Assembly (NCBI GenBank): GCA_005239615.1
Contig: SBBR01000058.1
Span: 1-6,488, forward strand
From: an archaeon
Lineage (GTDB): Archaea > Iainarchaeota > Iainarchaeia > Iainarchaeales > Iainarchaeaceae
DNA: 6,488 nucleotides
Direction: 5' to 3'
Part shown: positions 6,330 through 6,488 of the stretch, in pieces
Position numbering within the stretch: position 1 is the stretch's first letter
Layout of the letters: each line of letters starts with the position of its first letter
Made by a program: the position numbers and the translations under genes
Notes under the pieces: generated by a model
What the model was told of the DNA's origin: nothing
Databases searched by the model: none
Seen by the model: the letters and a program-made list of their open reading frames with translations, nothing else

Positions 6330-6336
6330 TTATATA
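6330..6336 (+). promoter_or_regulatory. TATA box for the ribbon-helix-helix-like gene
   Basis: TTATATA within an AT-rich tract (about 6322-6340) is centred 29 bases before the GTG at 6362. This position decides in favour of GTG 6362 rather than the in-frame TTG at 6371 if the mRNA is leaderless. Confidence 0.5.
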
Positions 6337-6361
6337 CTTATTTGTGCAATTATATCATAAA

Positions 6362-6488
6362 GTGGTTTACTTGAAGCAGGTTGTTTTATCCATTGAGGAT
6401 GAATCGGATGAAAGGCTAAGGCGACTGGCCCACGCTCTCAATGGTGGGAGAAAAGGTTCACTCTCCAAGACCGTTGAGGATGCACTAC
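6362..6488 (+). CDS. Ribbon-helix-helix-like DNA-binding protein, antitoxin-like (partial, 3' truncated by window)
   Basis: Only the first 42 codons are inside the window. The start is read as GTG 6362 (MVYLKQVVLSIEDES), with TTG 6371 the alternative; there is no nearby in-frame ATG. The translation contains KQVVLSIEDESDERLRRLA, then NGGRKGSLSKTVEDAL. A short N-terminal strand, a helix, a glycine/basic turn and 'GSLSKTVEDAL' opening a second helix are the layout of archaeal ribbon-helix-helix proteins. Many of these are antitoxins paired with a PIN-domain toxin and autoregulate their operon. The AT-rich upstream region with a TATA box fits an independent promoter divergent from the ligase. 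Whether a toxin follows cannot be seen. The coding call is firm; the family is likely; the antitoxin role is inference. Confidence 0.6.
   Translation, partial: MVYLKQVVLSIEDESDERLRRLAHALNGGRKGSLSKTVEDAL

Noticed and set aside
1..6488. CRISPR array, insertion sequence, tRNA or rRNA
   Set aside because: No regularly spaced direct repeats, transposase motifs, tRNA T-arm or rRNA signatures were seen by eye on either strand; short tRNAs with introns could still be missed.

Overview
The window looks archaeal. It encodes an archaeal-type ATP-dependent DNA ligase with a PCNA-binding-like motif, a Dph6-family diphthine-ammonia ligase (diphthamide occurs only on archaeal and eukaryotic EF2), and a broad-specificity SAH/MTA/5'-deoxyadenosine deaminase-type amidohydrolase. 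Most transcription units also have a TATA-like box about 24-30 bases before the start codon, which implies leaderless mRNAs. Base composition is moderate in the genes and AT-rich in the promoter gaps. The lineage cannot be fixed from this sequence: an uncultured euryarchaeal or DPANN/Diapherotrites-like archaeon is a guess. No mobile element, CRISPR array, tRNA or rRNA was recognised.

Layout. Bases 1-299 hold no convincing gene, but have nested inverted repeats at 14-58 and a long imperfect hairpin at 201-247, then a TATA-like element and the dph6-like gene (300-983, +). Its 3' end overlaps by 15 bp the 3' end of a convergent amidohydrolase gene (969-2171, -). A 100-bp gap with two divergent promoters separates the amidohydrolase from an unrecognised 128-residue basic protein (2272-2658, +). 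That gene overlaps by 4 bp a convergent two-gene membrane unit: an 80-residue two-helix membrane protein (3572-3814, -), coupled through an ATGA overlap to a 306-residue membrane-anchored, cysteine-rich protein with a CARDB-like beta-sandwich stretch (2655-3575, -). To the right is a second minus-strand unit: DNA ligase (4384-6234), followed after 4 bp by a 176-residue protein resembling the isochorismatase/cysteine-hydrolase fold (3849-4379). A divergent gap of 127 bp leads to the first 42 codons of a ribbon-helix-helix-like, antitoxin-like gene that runs off the right edge.

How the genes work together. Dph6 finishes diphthamide on EF2. Earlier steps of that pathway release methylthioadenosine and S-adenosylhomocysteine, which are typical substrates of the amidohydrolase family next door, so the two convergent genes are metabolically related even though they are not an operon. 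The ligase unit serves replication and repair; the link of its downstream partner is unknown. The two membrane genes are translationally coupled and probably form an envelope complex of unknown role.
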